64,000 nucleotides of DNA from Actinokineospora enzanensis DSM 44649 (GTDB taxonomy: Bacteria; Actinomycetota; Actinomycetes; Mycobacteriales; Pseudonocardiaceae), in contig NZ_KB894424.1 of NCBI RefSeq assembly GCF_000374445.1, forward strand, positions 1 to 64,000, in the 5' to 3' direction. A program made the translations under genes and the position numbers. Positions 34,477 through 43,363 of the stretch are shown one piece after another. The notes beneath the pieces are model-generated. The model saw only the letters and a program-made list of their open reading frames with translations. It did not search any database and had not been told where the DNA came from. Positions within the stretch are counted from its first letter, which is position 1. Every line of letters starts with the position of its first letter.

Positions 34477-34587
34477 TTGTCCACAGCCCGTCCGGAGTTG
34501 TCCACAGCCCCCGCGCGCACTCTTCCGCCCAGGTCACAGCCCCGATAGGCTCAGTACAGGGACCTGGCCCCAGGGCGGGCGGGGTCC
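34477..34587 (+). repeat. Dispersed DnaA-box repeat, copy E
   Basis: Two TTGTCCACA boxes (34477-34485, 34498-34506) are exactly 21 bp apart. Then come TTCCGC (34523), GATAGGCT (34544-34551) and the module GGGACCTGGCCCC...GGGCGGGCGGGG (34559-34587). The block GATAGGCTCA and its 15-nt distance to the module match copy D. Confidence 0.75.
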
Positions 34588-35257
34588 GTTCACCGGGCGG
34601 CTTGTGGATCTTGAAACGAAGATCGCCAGCGTCTTCGCCCTCCCCACGAGCGATTCCCGTGCACACACGGGATGTCCCATCCAAGACAACGTTCCATGCG
34701 CAGCGCGCGAGGCTCTCCCCGCATGCGCGGGAATCCACTTCAACGCGAGCGCGACCCCCAGCACCCGGCCGACGAAAACCGCGCCAGGGAACAGTTACAC
34801 ACGCCTCTCCCGCCCATCCCCGACTTCTCACCCGCACTTGCGGCCGGTCGGCCTGCCCCTCGCCGACCAGACCAGTCGACGTCGACACCATCCCGGCCCC
34901 GCCCCAAGGTTGTCCACACCCAAGATCAACTCTCATCCGGGTGAGCGTTTCCCCAGGTAGAATGGAACTCGGGGGTCCCCCACGAGTTGTCCACAACCTC
35001 CTGAACGATCCCCAGCCCCACACCACCACTTGACGAGCCCCCTGCCCGCGGCTCCTGTGGACCGCTCCGCGCACAACCTCATCTACCAGCGGTAGCGTAG
35101 AAATCCGGGGATCCCCTGCGAGTTATCCACAATCCCTCGAACAGTCCCCAAGCGCACGGCGACAGTTGACGGACCCGCACACCACGGCCCCTGTGGACAG
35201 CCTCGCGCGCGATCTCCGCTGCAGGCGATAGCGTGGAAAACGGGGGATCCCGGCGAG

Positions 35258-35365
35258 TTGTCCACAACCCCTCGAATCCATCCACAGCCCCAACCGCACC
35301 ACTTCCACCGCTCTGACCTGCACAGATAGGCTCACGCGCGGGCCAGCCCCCGGGTGGGAGGGGCC
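35258..35365 (+). repeat. Dispersed DnaA-box repeat, copy D
   Basis: TTGTCCACA (35258-35266), then CCATCCACA ending at 35286, TTCCAC (35303-35308), GATAGGCTCA from 35325 and the G-rich module GGGCCAGCCCCCGGGTGGGAGGGG (35340 onward). It ends 27 bp before the hemG stop. The same order is seen inverted in copy F. Confidence 0.75.
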
Positions 35366-35391
35366 AGGAGCACGAGATGATCTTGAAGTGG

Positions 35392-36795
35392 TCAGGCGGG
35401 GGTGAGGTGGGTGGCGATGCGGTGGGCGGCCGCGTCGGCGGTGGCGATGCAGGCGGGGAGGCCGACGCCGTGGAGGGTGGCGCCTGCGACGGCCAGGCCG
35501 GGGTGGGGGGCGATGGCGTGTTCGATCTCGGTGACCAGGTCGGCGTGGCCTGCCGCGTACTGCGGCAGTCCGCCGCCCCACCGGGTGACCAGCGAGTCGA
35601 TCGGCGGGGCGGTGACGCCGGTGAGTTCGACCAGGTCGGCGCGGACCAAGCGGACGAGTTCGTCGTCGTCCGCGCGCAGGGCGCCGGGGTCGCCGTGGCG
35701 GCCGACCGAGCCCCGGACCAGCACGGTCTCGCCGCCGAGGTGGGACCACTTGGCCGCGGAGAAGGTGAACGCCTTGACCGCGAACGGGCTGCCGTCGAGC
35801 CTTCGTTCGCCCGCGCCGAGCAGGATGCCGGAGGTACCGGGGAGTTCGGTGCCCTCGGGCAGGGCGAGCGCGACCACGGCCATCGACGCGACCTGGACCC
35901 GGCCGTACGCGGCGGACGCGGCCGGGACGACGCCGTCGAGAAGCTTGCGGGCGGCGGGCGCGGGCACGGCGAGCACCACCGCGTCCACGTCCAGCACCGC
36001 GTCGGCGGGTTCGTGACCGGGGGCGTTGGCGCCCAGGGTGAGTCGCCAGCCGGTGTCGCGCCGGGCGAGTGAACGCACGGGGACGCCGAGTCGGATCGTG
36101 GCGGCGCGGGCCAGCCGGGTGATCAGGGTGTCGAGACCGGTGGTGAGCGTGCCGAACACCGGCTGGCCGGTCGGCTTGGGGATGGCGGTCGCGGCGGCCT
36201 CGGTGAGGGTGCGGGCGCCTGCGTCGAGAGCGCCTGCCAGCGCGGGCAGGGTGGCGCGCAGGCCGAGGCCGTCGACCCCGCCCGCGTAGACGCCGCCGAG
36301 GAGAGGGTCGATGAGGCGGTCGGGGAGTTCGTCGCCGAACCGGGCGCGGAGCAGGGGACCGAGGGTCGCGTCCCCGTCCAGTTCGACCGGCGGCAGGTCG
36401 CGTTCGGCGGCGACGCGGCGGGCGCCTTCCGGGCTGAGCAGGTCGGCGACGGCGTCGGGGTCGCCGGGCACGCCCATGACCGTCCGCCCGGGGATGGGCC
36501 TTGTGACGCCGCCCGCGCGCACGGTCGAGCGTGCGCCGGTCGGGTGCGTGACGTCGCCGTCGAGGCCCAGTTCCGCCAGCAGCGCGGTCATCTCGGGGCG
36601 GCGGACCAGGTAGGCCTCCGCGCCGACGTCGTAGCGGCGGCCCGCCAGCTCGGCGGTGCGGATCTTGCCGCCCAGCCGGTCGGTCTGCTCGACGACGGTG
36701 ACCTCGGCGGTCGCGCCGAGCAGTGCGCGCAGGCGGTGCGCGGCGGCCAGGCCGGAGATGCCGCCGCCGACGACCGCGACCCGCACCGGGGTCAC
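35392..36795 (-). CDS. hemG: Coproporphyrinogen III / protoporphyrinogen oxidase (HemG/HemY, CgoX)
   Basis: A 467-residue FAD-dependent oxidase. The FAD-binding start is [20 protein letters not shown], followed by [16 protein letters not shown]. Later blocks are [32 protein letters not shown] and the C-terminal [29 protein letters not shown] that closes the FAD site. With HemQ present it most likely oxidises coproporphyrinogen III to coproporphyrin III. The GTG start overlaps the hemE stop by GTGA, so the two are coupled. Confidence 0.93.
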   Translation of the reverse strand: MTPVRVAVVGGGISGLAAAHRLRALLGATAEVTVVEQTDRLGGKIRTAELAGRRYDVGAEAYLVRRPEMTALLAELGLDGDVTHPTGARSTVRAGGVTRPIPGRTVMGVPGDPDAVADLLSPEGARRVAAERDLPPVELDGDATLGPLLRARFGDELPDRLIDPLLGGVYAGGVDGLGLRATLPALAGALDAGARTLTEAAATAIPKPTGQPVFGTLTTGLDTLITRLARAATIRLGVPVRSLARRDTGWRLTLGANAPGHEPADAVLDVDAVVLAVPAPAARKLLDGVVPAASAAYGRVQVASMAVVALALPEGTELPGTSGILLGAGERRLDGSPFAVKAFTFSAAKWSHLGGETVLVRGSVGRHGDPGALRADDDELVRLVRADLVELTGVTAPPIDSLVTRWGGGLPQYAAGHADLVTEIEHAIAPHPGLAVAGATLHGVGLPACIATADAAAHRIATHLTPA

Positions 36796-37856
36796 CGGCC
36801 GGGCGTGTGGGTGTGGATGAACTCGACGGTGCGGGTGATGGCGTCCCGGTCGGTCTCGGGGAGGACACCGTGGCCGAGGTTGAACACGTGCCCCGGCGCG
36901 GCGCGTCCCTCCCCGACGATGCGCGCCACCTCGCGGCGGATCACGTCGTCGCCCGCGAACAGCGTCGCCGGGTCGAGGTTGCCCTGCACGGCGGCGCCGG
37001 GCACGGCCGCGGCCGCGACGTCCAGCGGCGTGCGCCAGTCGACGCCGACGACGTCCGCGCCCGCCTCGCGCATGGCGGCGAGCAGGTGGCCGGTGCCGAC
37101 ACCGAAGTGGATCCGGGGCACGCCCACGTCGGCGAGACCGGAGAGGACCTTGCGCGAGTGCGGCAGCACGAACTCACGGTAATCGCGCAGCGACAGCGCG
37201 CCCGCCCACGAGTCGAACAGCTGCACCGCGTCGACCCCTGCCGCGATCTGTGCGCGCAGGAAGCCCAGGGCAATGTCGGCCAGACGGTCGAGCAATGCGT
37301 GCCATGTGGTCGGTTCGGCGTACATCAACGCCTTGGTGCGCTCGTGGTTGCGGCTTGGACCACCCTCGACCAGGTAGGACGCCAGGGTGAACGGCGCGCC
37401 CGCGAACCCGATCAGCGGCGTTTCGCCGAGCGCGGCGGTCAACAGCCGCACGGCCTCCGCGACCGGCTCCACCTGCGCGGTGTCCAGTTCGGGCAGTGCG
37501 GCGACGGCGGCCGCGTCGCGCACCGGCCGCGCCACGACCGGCCCGGTGCCCGCGACGATGTCCAGGTCGACCCCGGCCGCCACCAGCGGGACCACGATGT
37601 CGCTGAACAGGATGGCGGCGTCGACCCCGTGCCTGCGGACCGGCTGCAGGGTGATCTCGGTGACCATGGCCGGGTCGAAGCAGGCCGCCAGCATCGGCGT
37701 GCCCGCCCGCAGCGCGCGGTACTCGGGCAGCGAGCGGCCCGCCTGGCGCATGAACCACACCGGCACCCGCGACGGCACACCCCCACGCGCGGCGACCAGG
37801 AACGGGGCTTCGGGCAGGCTCCGGCGCGCGGTGGCCTGGGAAATGAGTTCAGTCAT
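36792..37856 (-). CDS. hemE: Uroporphyrinogen decarboxylase
   Basis: A 354-residue URO-D that converts uroporphyrinogen III to coproporphyrinogen III. Signatures are [19 protein letters not shown] (substrate arginines), [58 protein letters not shown] and [18 protein letters not shown] 37856 gives the usual short N-terminus. It is divergent from the DUF3000-type gene across 130 bp. Confidence 0.94.
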   Translation of the reverse strand: MTELISQATARRSLPEAPFLVAARGGVPSRVPVWFMRQAGRSLPEYRALRAGTPMLAACFDPAMVTEITLQPVRRHGVDAAILFSDIVVPLVAAGVDLDIVAGTGPVVARPVRDAAAVAALPELDTAQVEPVAEAVRLLTAALGETPLIGFAGAPFTLASYLVEGGPSRNHERTKALMYAEPTTWHALLDRLADIALGFLRAQIAAGVDAVQLFDSWAGALSLRDYREFVLPHSRKVLSGLADVGVPRIHFGVGTGHLLAAMREAGADVVGVDWRTPLDVAAAAVPGAAVQGNLDPATLFAGDDVIRREVARIVGEGRAAPGHVFNLGHGVLPETDRDAITRTVEFIHTHTPGR

Positions 37857-37986
37857 CGCGGCCCCATGTTCCCACGCCCACCCGGTCGTTCCCGCACCTA
37901 CCGCGCGAGTCACACTGTCGGTTGCCCGAAAGCGCTCGGCGCGCCCTCCCCGCTCACCGACTCGGGTGGTCCTACAGTTACCAGTC

Positions 37987-38550
37987 GTGACCGGAACGTC
38001 CACCGCGCCTGAGCTCTTCACCCAGGCCGTCGAGGCGCTGAAGTCGCTGCGACCTCGACCGGAGCTCCAGCTCGCCGAGGTCCGCCCGCCGCAGCGGCTG
38101 GCCCCGTGGGCCTACGCGCTGACCGCCGAGGCCATCGGCCCGGCCGAGGTCCAGGCCACCGGCAGACTGATCCTGCTGCACGACCCCGACGGCCAGGAGG
38201 CCTGGGACGGCGTGCTGCGTGTCGTGGCGTACGTACGTGCCGAACTCGACGCCGAGCTCGCCGACGACCCGCTCCTCCCCAGCGTCGGCTGGTCCTGGCT
38301 CACCGACGCCCTCGCCGCCTCCGCCGCCGAGTTCACCGCATTGGGTGGCACGGTCACCGACACCTCCTCCGCCCGCTTCGGCGACATCGCGGGCCCGGCC
38401 CGCACCGACGACCTGGAACTGCGCGCGTCGTGGACACCTACCGGCGGACTCCGACCCCACGGCGAGGCCTTCTGCGACCTGATGGCCAGCGTGGTCGGCC
38501 TACCACCGGTGGGCGTCACCCTGTTCGAACAACGCCGCGGCGGCGAGTGA
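37987..38550 (+). CDS. DUF3000-type protein
   Basis: 187 residues: [38 protein letters not shown] and then [34 protein letters not shown], a pattern typical of the actinobacterial DUF3000 family next to hemE and the RNase D gene. Function unknown. Late blocks [11 protein letters not shown] and [27 protein letters not shown] are also conserved. The GTG start follows AGTTACCAGTC without a strong RBS, so a leaderless message is possible. Confidence 0.85.
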   Translation: MTGTSTAPELFTQAVEALKSLRPRPELQLAEVRPPQRLAPWAYALTAEAIGPAEVQATGRLILLHDPDGQEAWDGVLRVVAYVRAELDAELADDPLLPSVGWSWLTDALAASAAEFTALGGTVTDTSSARFGDIAGPARTDDLELRASWTPTGGLRPHGEAFCDLMASVVGLPPVGVTLFEQRRGGE

Positions 38551-38595
38551 CAGCCTGGCTGTGCGTTGATCTGTCCTGCTTGGTCTCTTCGGGAG

Positions 38596-38706
38596 TTGTC
38601 CACACGGCTCTGGATTCATCCACAGGTCTCGTTCGGGGGGTATTGACAACTTTCATGATCGCCTAGCGTGCCTTCTTGGTGGCCCGCCCCCTGGTGGGGC
38701 GGGGCC
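38596..38706 (+). repeat. Dispersed DnaA-box repeat, copy B
   Basis: TTGTCCACA (38596-38604), TTCATCCACAG, TTGACA (38643-38648), GATCGCC-TAGCGT (38664-38669) and a module GGCCCGCCCCCTGGTGGGGCGGGGCC. From box to TTGACA is 47 nt, and TTGACA to TAGCGT has a 15-nt spacer; both are the same in copy A at 19433. Confidence 0.8.
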
Positions 38707-39215
38707 TGCTTGCTCGAAGATCCATAACACGGTCACGTTGGTGACTCCCGGCGGGACCGGCAGCGACAGGGTGGCCCCGGCCGCGGCGGACGGGCCGTCC
38801 GCGGGCATGAGGTGCCCGAGCGAGTCGGGCCGGGCGGACTTCCGCCGCGCTCTGCGCTGGGGCGGACCAGAGGTGTCGAACCACCGGGTCGAGTTCATCG
38901 CCCGCATGTCGCGAGTTGTCCACAGGCAAGATCATCTCGGCTGCGGGGTCGCGGGTTTTCTCGGTAGAATGAAGATATAGGGGATCCCCTATCGAAGGGG
39001 ACCTTTGCGGGCGCGCGGGCTGGGGTCGAAAAGGCTGGGGCGGCGACCATTCCGACGATCGGGATCATCGCGGTCTTCTGGGCTTACGGGGCTCAAGCCG
39101 GTCTGCGCGAGGATGTCGGCCCAGGCGCCGAGTTCGGGGATCCCGTAGCGCCAAGGCAGTGGGCCGCCCCCTGGCGGCGAGACAAACCGGATCGGGTCGG
39201 CGAGGCCGAAAAGGA

Positions 39216-39247
39216 CGGGGGTGTCACCGGTACCGGTGACACCCCCG
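39216..39247 (-). terminator. 32-bp perfect palindrome, terminator of the M14 gene
   Basis: CGGGGGTGTCACCGGT and its exact complement meet at 39231/39232. On the minus strand it begins 17 nt after the M14 stop and is followed by TCCTTTT, which makes it one of the best intrinsic terminators in the window. Confidence 0.85.
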
Positions 39248-39264
39248 TCGTCAGTCAAGCGTTG

Positions 39265-41751
39265 CTACCGGCGGTGCTCCTTGGCCAAGCGGGCCGAGCG
39301 GGTGCAGACATCGCCGACGTCGACTGTCTGGGCGCGGTCGACGTAGACGTCTGTCAGGCCGACCAGGCGGCCCTTCTTGTCGGTGCAGGTCAGCTGGTAG
39401 GGCTCCTTCGGGCCCAGCGTGGTCGGCAGTGGCGACGCGAAGTCGACGGACACGTTGGCGTAGTCGTCGGTCTTGGTCGGGTCGGCCTGGGCGTAGTTGA
39501 CCAGGACCGCCGTGTAGTCGCCGGGGGGCGGGTCGAACAGCACCGCGCGTTCGGAGGTGGTGCCGCCGCTCGCGGACTGCGTCACGATGGCGCCGGTGGA
39601 GTCCAGGATGTACATGTCCCAGTCGGTGGCCGGGTTGGTCCAGGCGATCGAGACCGTGAAGCGGCCGTTGTCCACCTTGGGCATGCCGTCCACGTGGAAC
39701 GGGACGCGTTCGGCGGTCGTGTCGACGGGCCAGTTGGTGTTGATGGCCGGGACGCCCGCCGGGTTGGGCAGGACCACGTTCGCCTGGGCCGGGCCGCGTG
39801 GGGCGCGGCCGTAGCGGCCCGCGATGTAGGGGCGGGTGGACGGGTTGACCGACCAGCTGAAGCGGCCGCCGGTGGCGGCGAGCTTCGAGGTGATCGTGTC
39901 GGTGACGTAGATCGGCGGCAGCGTGGTGCCGTCGGACTGCTGCACCGGCGAGGTCGGGGTCTGGAAGGACTTCCGCAGCTGCAGCTGGTAGCCCTTGGGC
40001 GCCGAGCCGATCAGCGTGGAGTGCGCGGCCGGGTCGGCGGCGTTGCTCAGCATGTCGATGAACGCCTGCCGGTTGCCGCCCTTGCCCGCGCCGGTGGCCG
40101 GGGCGAGGCCCGCGTACTCGGCGATCACGCCGGCCTCGTACGGCGGGTGGAAGCCGACCGTGCCGATCTCGAAGGTGAAGCCGTAGCCGCCGGTCGCCCA
40201 GTAGGACCAGTCCTCAGTGGACCCCGTGGTGTCGTAGAGCATCCAGGACGGTTCGCTCTTGTAACCGTTGCGGGAGGCCATCTTGTCGCCGAGGGCCTGG
40301 TAGGTCGGCTCGTCCAGCGGGGGCCGCACGTCCGCGACGCCAGGGACGCGCAGGACCAGGCCGGAGTAGGTGTGCAGGGTGATCAGGTTGGTGATCTGCC
40401 GGGTCGACACCAGCGAGCGCACGTTGCGGGTCTCCGGCTCGGAGAACGGCGCGGAGCCGCGGTAGGTGTCGACGTTCCACAGGGTGCTGGCGCCGTTGCC
40501 GCCCCAGAAGCCCGCGTAGTTGCGGTTGGGGTCGGTGCCGCGGGAGCCGCCCGCCGGGTTGGCCTTGCACACGCCGGTGCGGTACTGCGCGGGCGAGTCG
40601 TTGACGTTGCAGTTCTTGCGCTTCATCTCGTAGTCGAAGCGGGAGAAGTCGCCCTTGGGCTCGGCCTCGCGGGAGATGGAGAAGCCGTCGGCGTTGACCA
40701 CCGGGACGATGATGTTGCGGGTCTTGCCCACCAGCGACCGGATCTCGCCGCCCGCGCGGTAGCCCTTGACCAGCTCGTAGGCCCACTCGATGGCGTGCTC
40801 GCCGGAGGGCCACTCGCGCGCGTGGTGCACGCCAAGGGTCAGGTTGACCGCCTTGCCGTCGGCGGTGTTGTCGACGTCCGTGGCGATCTCGATGCCGTTG
40901 ACCTCGCGGCCTTCCCAGGTCACCTCGGGCAGGGTGAACGCCTTCACCAGGCCCGGGTTGGCGCGCGCGAGCTCCTTGAGCTCGTAGTCGTACTCGTAGA
41001 GGTGCCGGTAGCTGGTGCGCCCGGACGGCAGCGCGGACGACGTGGCGGTCGCGGCGAACGCGCGGTCCTGCTTGGCGTTGGCGATCGACTGCCCGGACAG
41101 GTCCGCCTCGACGACGGAGGAGCGCAGTCCGCTGCCCGCCAGCTTGGCCCGGTCGGCGTCGGTGGCGATGACGACGTCGACGCTGGTCGCGTCGCCCTTC
41201 TCGGTGAGGTCAAGGTCGAGGCCGAGGAGCCGGTCCTTGTCCTGGCGGGTCGGCGTCTGCACGCGCACGACCTGGGCGGGCTTGGTGGGCTGCCCGGTCT
41301 TGTCCAGGGCGAGGAAGTCCACGCCGAGCCGGGTGGTCTTGGCCGGGCCCGCGTATCGGCAGCCCTGCACGACCAGCTGCTGGCCCTTGGTCACGAAGCT
41401 CTCGGCCAGCTCGGTGGCGTGCAGGCCCGCGGAGGCGGCGACCACGGCGCCGGTCTTCTGGTCGAAGACGGCCAGGTCCCAGTCGCCGGAGGTGTCGCCG
41501 ATCGGGGTGAGCCGGGCCTGGAGCAGCCCGTCCACGCCGGAGGTGAGCTCCCGGCGGTCGGTGCCGCGGGTGCCCGCGGGCAGCAGCTTGTCGTGGCAGG
41601 CGCGGGTGACGGCCGCGTCCGCGCGCAGGACGTTGTCGGCGGCGGTGGCGGGGGTGCCCGCGGCCGCCACCAGGCCGAGGGCGACCACGCCGGATAACCC
41701 GGTCGCGGCCGCCAACCGCCAGGTCCGGACCCGTCTCGATCTTGAGCTCAC
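39265..41751 (-). CDS. Secreted M14 zinc carboxypeptidase with C-terminal beta domain
   Basis: 828 residues. The signal peptide spans about 1-37 (ATGLSGVVALGLVAAAGTPATAA). A pro-region of about 200 residues precedes the M14 domain, whose zinc ligands are H310/E313 (GVHHAREWPSGEH) and the His in NLITLHTYSGLV. RGTDPNRNYAGFWGG binds the substrate carboxylate. The catalytic Glu is in YGFTFEIGTVGFHP. A C-terminal pre-peptidase-like sandwich (VSIAWTNPATDWDMYILDSTG..., VLFDPPPGDYTAVLVNY) follows. The GTG start at 41751 sits behind GGGAGGAG; the ATG 20 codons upstream is less likely. Confidence 0.88.
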   Translation of the reverse strand: MSSRSRRVRTWRLAAATGLSGVVALGLVAAAGTPATAADNVLRADAAVTRACHDKLLPAGTRGTDRRELTSGVDGLLQARLTPIGDTSGDWDLAVFDQKTGAVVAASAGLHATELAESFVTKGQQLVVQGCRYAGPAKTTRLGVDFLALDKTGQPTKPAQVVRVQTPTRQDKDRLLGLDLDLTEKGDATSVDVVIATDADRAKLAGSGLRSSVVEADLSGQSIANAKQDRAFAATATSSALPSGRTSYRHLYEYDYELKELARANPGLVKAFTLPEVTWEGREVNGIEIATDVDNTADGKAVNLTLGVHHAREWPSGEHAIEWAYELVKGYRAGGEIRSLVGKTRNIIVPVVNADGFSISREAEPKGDFSRFDYEMKRKNCNVNDSPAQYRTGVCKANPAGGSRGTDPNRNYAGFWGGNGASTLWNVDTYRGSAPFSEPETRNVRSLVSTRQITNLITLHTYSGLVLRVPGVADVRPPLDEPTYQALGDKMASRNGYKSEPSWMLYDTTGSTEDWSYWATGGYGFTFEIGTVGFHPPYEAGVIAEYAGLAPATGAGKGGNRQAFIDMLSNAADPAAHSTLIGSAPKGYQLQLRKSFQTPTSPVQQSDGTTLPPIYVTDTITSKLAATGGRFSWSVNPSTRPYIAGRYGRAPRGPAQANVVLPNPAGVPAINTNWPVDTTAERVPFHVDGMPKVDNGRFTVSIAWTNPATDWDMYILDSTGAIVTQSASGGTTSERAVLFDPPPGDYTAVLVNYAQADPTKTDDYANVSVDFASPLPTTLGPKEPYQLTCTDKKGRLVGLTDVYVDRAQTVDVGDVCTRSARLAKEHRR

Positions 41752-41954
41752 GCTCGTCTCCTCCCAGAGCCGGTGCCCGTGCGGCGCACGGACGAGCGTG
41801 ACGCTAGCCACCGTTAACCCCAGGGAATGTGGTTACCGGTTGCCAGTTGGGAGGCGGCGGAACGGGGTTGCGCCGACGGGTCCACGACGCGCGTCGGGCG
41901 CTTGAGGGGCTCTGTCCGATTACCGGACGCTCAAGAGAAATTACCTTTTGCCAG

Positions 41955-43121
41955 TTATCCGGCCGCGCGCGCCACCTCTTCGGCCGAACGCAGCACCCGC
42001 AGGACGTTACGCCCCGCTACCTTCGCCAGGTCGTCCTCGCTCCAGCCGCGGTCCAGCAGGGCCCCGAAAAGCGTCGGATACCCGCCGACGTCGGCCAGTC
42101 CCTCGGGCAGTTCGGCACAACCGTCGTAGTCGCCGCCGATGCCGATGTGGTCCACGCCGACGATCTCGCGGGCGTGCTCCATATGGGCGATGACATCGGC
42201 CAACGTCGCTTTCGGCTGCTCGTGGCGACCGTCCCAGGTCGCGTGGAAGCGCTCCCGCTCGTCGAGGTCGGCGTGCTTGAGGCCGACGGCGGCCATCTCC
42301 TCGGCCATCCGGGCGTCCCAGTCGGCGATGGCCGTGGAGACGAACCGCGGCACGAAGGTCACCATCAGCACGCCGCCGTTGCCCGGGAGGCGTTCGAGCA
42401 CGTCATCGGGCACGTTGCGGGGGTGGTCGGTGACCGCGCGGCAGGACGAGTGGCTGAACACGACGGGCGCGGTGGTGGTGTCCAGGGCGTCGGCCATGGT
42501 GGTCGCGGCGACGTGCGAGAGGTCCACGAGCATGCCGAGCCGGTTCATCTCGGCGACCACCCGGCGGCCGAAGTCCGACAATCCGCCCACGCCGGGCTCG
42601 TCCGTGGCGGAGTCCGCCCAGCTTGTGTTGTCATTGTGAGTCAGGGTCATGTATCGGACGCCCAGCCGGTACAGGGCGGCCAGCGCGCCGAGCGACTCGC
42701 CGACGCAGTGCCCGCCCTCGGCGCCGAGCAGGGACGCCACCCGACCCGAGGCGAAGGCGGATTCGACCTGGTCGGCGGTGGTGGCGAGGGCCAGGTCGGC
42801 GGGGTAGCGGGCGATCAGCGCGTGCACCAGCTCGATCTGTTCGAGGACCGCGGTCACGGCGGTGTGCCCGGTATGGGAACAGGGCACGTAGACCGACCAG
42901 AACTGGCCGCCGACGTGGCCGCGGCGCAGGCGGACGATGTCCGTGTGCAGGCCGGGCTGCTCGGTCAGCAGGTCGAGGCTCGCGGCGGTGACGTGGGGTT
43001 CGGCGCCGAGTCGATCGCGCAGCGCCCACGGGAGGTCGTTGTGACCGTCGATGAGAGGGGTGCTCGACAGGAGCAGTCCGGCGCGCTCGGTCCCAGGGTT
43101 GTGCACTACCCGTGACTCCAT
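41955..43121 (-). CDS. Renal-type dipeptidase (peptidase M19)
   Basis: 388 residues of the membrane-dipeptidase/amidohydrolase family. Metal ligands are in [14 protein letters not shown] (H27, D29), [12 protein letters not shown] (Glu), LVDLSHVA and [25 protein letters not shown] is the final active-site Asp loop. It hydrolyses dipeptides and some D-amino-acid or beta-lactam-like bonds. No signal peptide is seen, so it is probably cytoplasmic. It is upstream of, and co-directional with, the M14 peptidase. Confidence 0.92.
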   Translation of the reverse strand: MESRVVHNPGTERAGLLLSSTPLIDGHNDLPWALRDRLGAEPHVTAASLDLLTEQPGLHTDIVRLRRGHVGGQFWSVYVPCSHTGHTAVTAVLEQIELVHALIARYPADLALATTADQVESAFASGRVASLLGAEGGHCVGESLGALAALYRLGVRYMTLTHNDNTSWADSATDEPGVGGLSDFGRRVVAEMNRLGMLVDLSHVAATTMADALDTTTAPVVFSHSSCRAVTDHPRNVPDDVLERLPGNGGVLMVTFVPRFVSTAIADWDARMAEEMAAVGLKHADLDERERFHATWDGRHEQPKATLADVIAHMEHAREIVGVDHIGIGGDYDGCAELPEGLADVGGYPTLFGALLDRGWSEDDLAKVAGRNVLRVLRSAEEVARAAG

Positions 43122-43363
43122 TTCATCGCGTAGCGGGCCCGGCCCGTTACGTCACCGACTAGGGACTCACCCGAACGTGTGACCCTCGCGCCCCTGAGTC
43201 ACAACCCGATCGGATACTTACCCGATTGATCGTCCCGCTAACCCGCTTGGGCGGCTAGGCTGCCTTCGTCGACACCACTTTCGGTCCAACGGCGGCGCGG
43301 CTGTTCGGCCGAAAGTCCCAGTGCCGGTCGGGGGGCAACGACCGACTCCAGGGAGGTAGTGAC

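Larger units (their letters stand above)
34427..35391. repeat. 965-bp non-coding repeat array between hemG and hemQ
   Basis: It contains copy E (34477-34587) and copy D (35258-35365) of the dispersed repeat. Between them are TTGTCCACACCCAAGATCA (34910-34928) with TAGAAT 48 nt on (34958), and two and a half diverged tandem units of about 136 bp. Each unit has a GGGGATCCCC-type palindrome followed by AGTTGTCCACA or AGTTATCCACA (boxes at 34987, 35123, 35258), then TTGACG, a TGTGGAC (35056, 35192) and TAGCGT (35093, 35229) at fixed spacing. In all there are six exact TTRTCCACA boxes. No gene is supported. A CRISPR-like repeat pair lies at 34650-34735. All units run on the plus strand, opposite to the hem genes. 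Confidence 0.8.
38551..39264. other. 714-bp repeat-bearing gap downstream of the DUF3000 gene
   Basis: It holds copy B of the dispersed repeat, TTGTCCACAGGCAAGATCA (38916-38934), TAGAAT at 38965 and a 16-bp perfect palindrome ATAGGGGATCCCCTAT (38977-38992). The M14 terminator ends it. Two minus-strand frames (84 and 89 codons) cross it, but one starts inside the terminator palindrome and both overlap repeat modules, so neither is annotated. Confidence 0.65.

Noticed and set aside
34613-35033. Open frames across the hemG-hemQ gap
   Set aside because: Composition follows the repeats (Pro/Arg/Thr-rich). There is no RBS, and DnaA-box and palindrome spacing explains the sequence better than coding.
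34427-35391. Chromosomal replication origin
   Set aside because: Six exact boxes in under 1 kb recall oriC, but dnaA, dnaN, rpmH or gyr genes are absent from the window, and the boxes are part of a repeat found elsewhere. It is better treated as a repeat array.
38653-38907. 84-codon minus-strand frame
   Set aside because: It overlaps the G-rich module of copy B; the PPGGGPP stretch is the repeat read in one frame. No independent support.
38989-39258. 89-codon minus-strand frame after the M14 gene
   Set aside because: Its ATG lies at the M14 terminator palindrome and it runs into the repeat region. No RBS and no recognised family.
39262-41697. 811-codon open frame on the plus strand opposite the M14 gene
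   Set aside because: It is the antisense shadow of a well-supported carboxypeptidase. Its product is Gly/Val/Arg-rich without motifs, as expected from GC-biased third positions.
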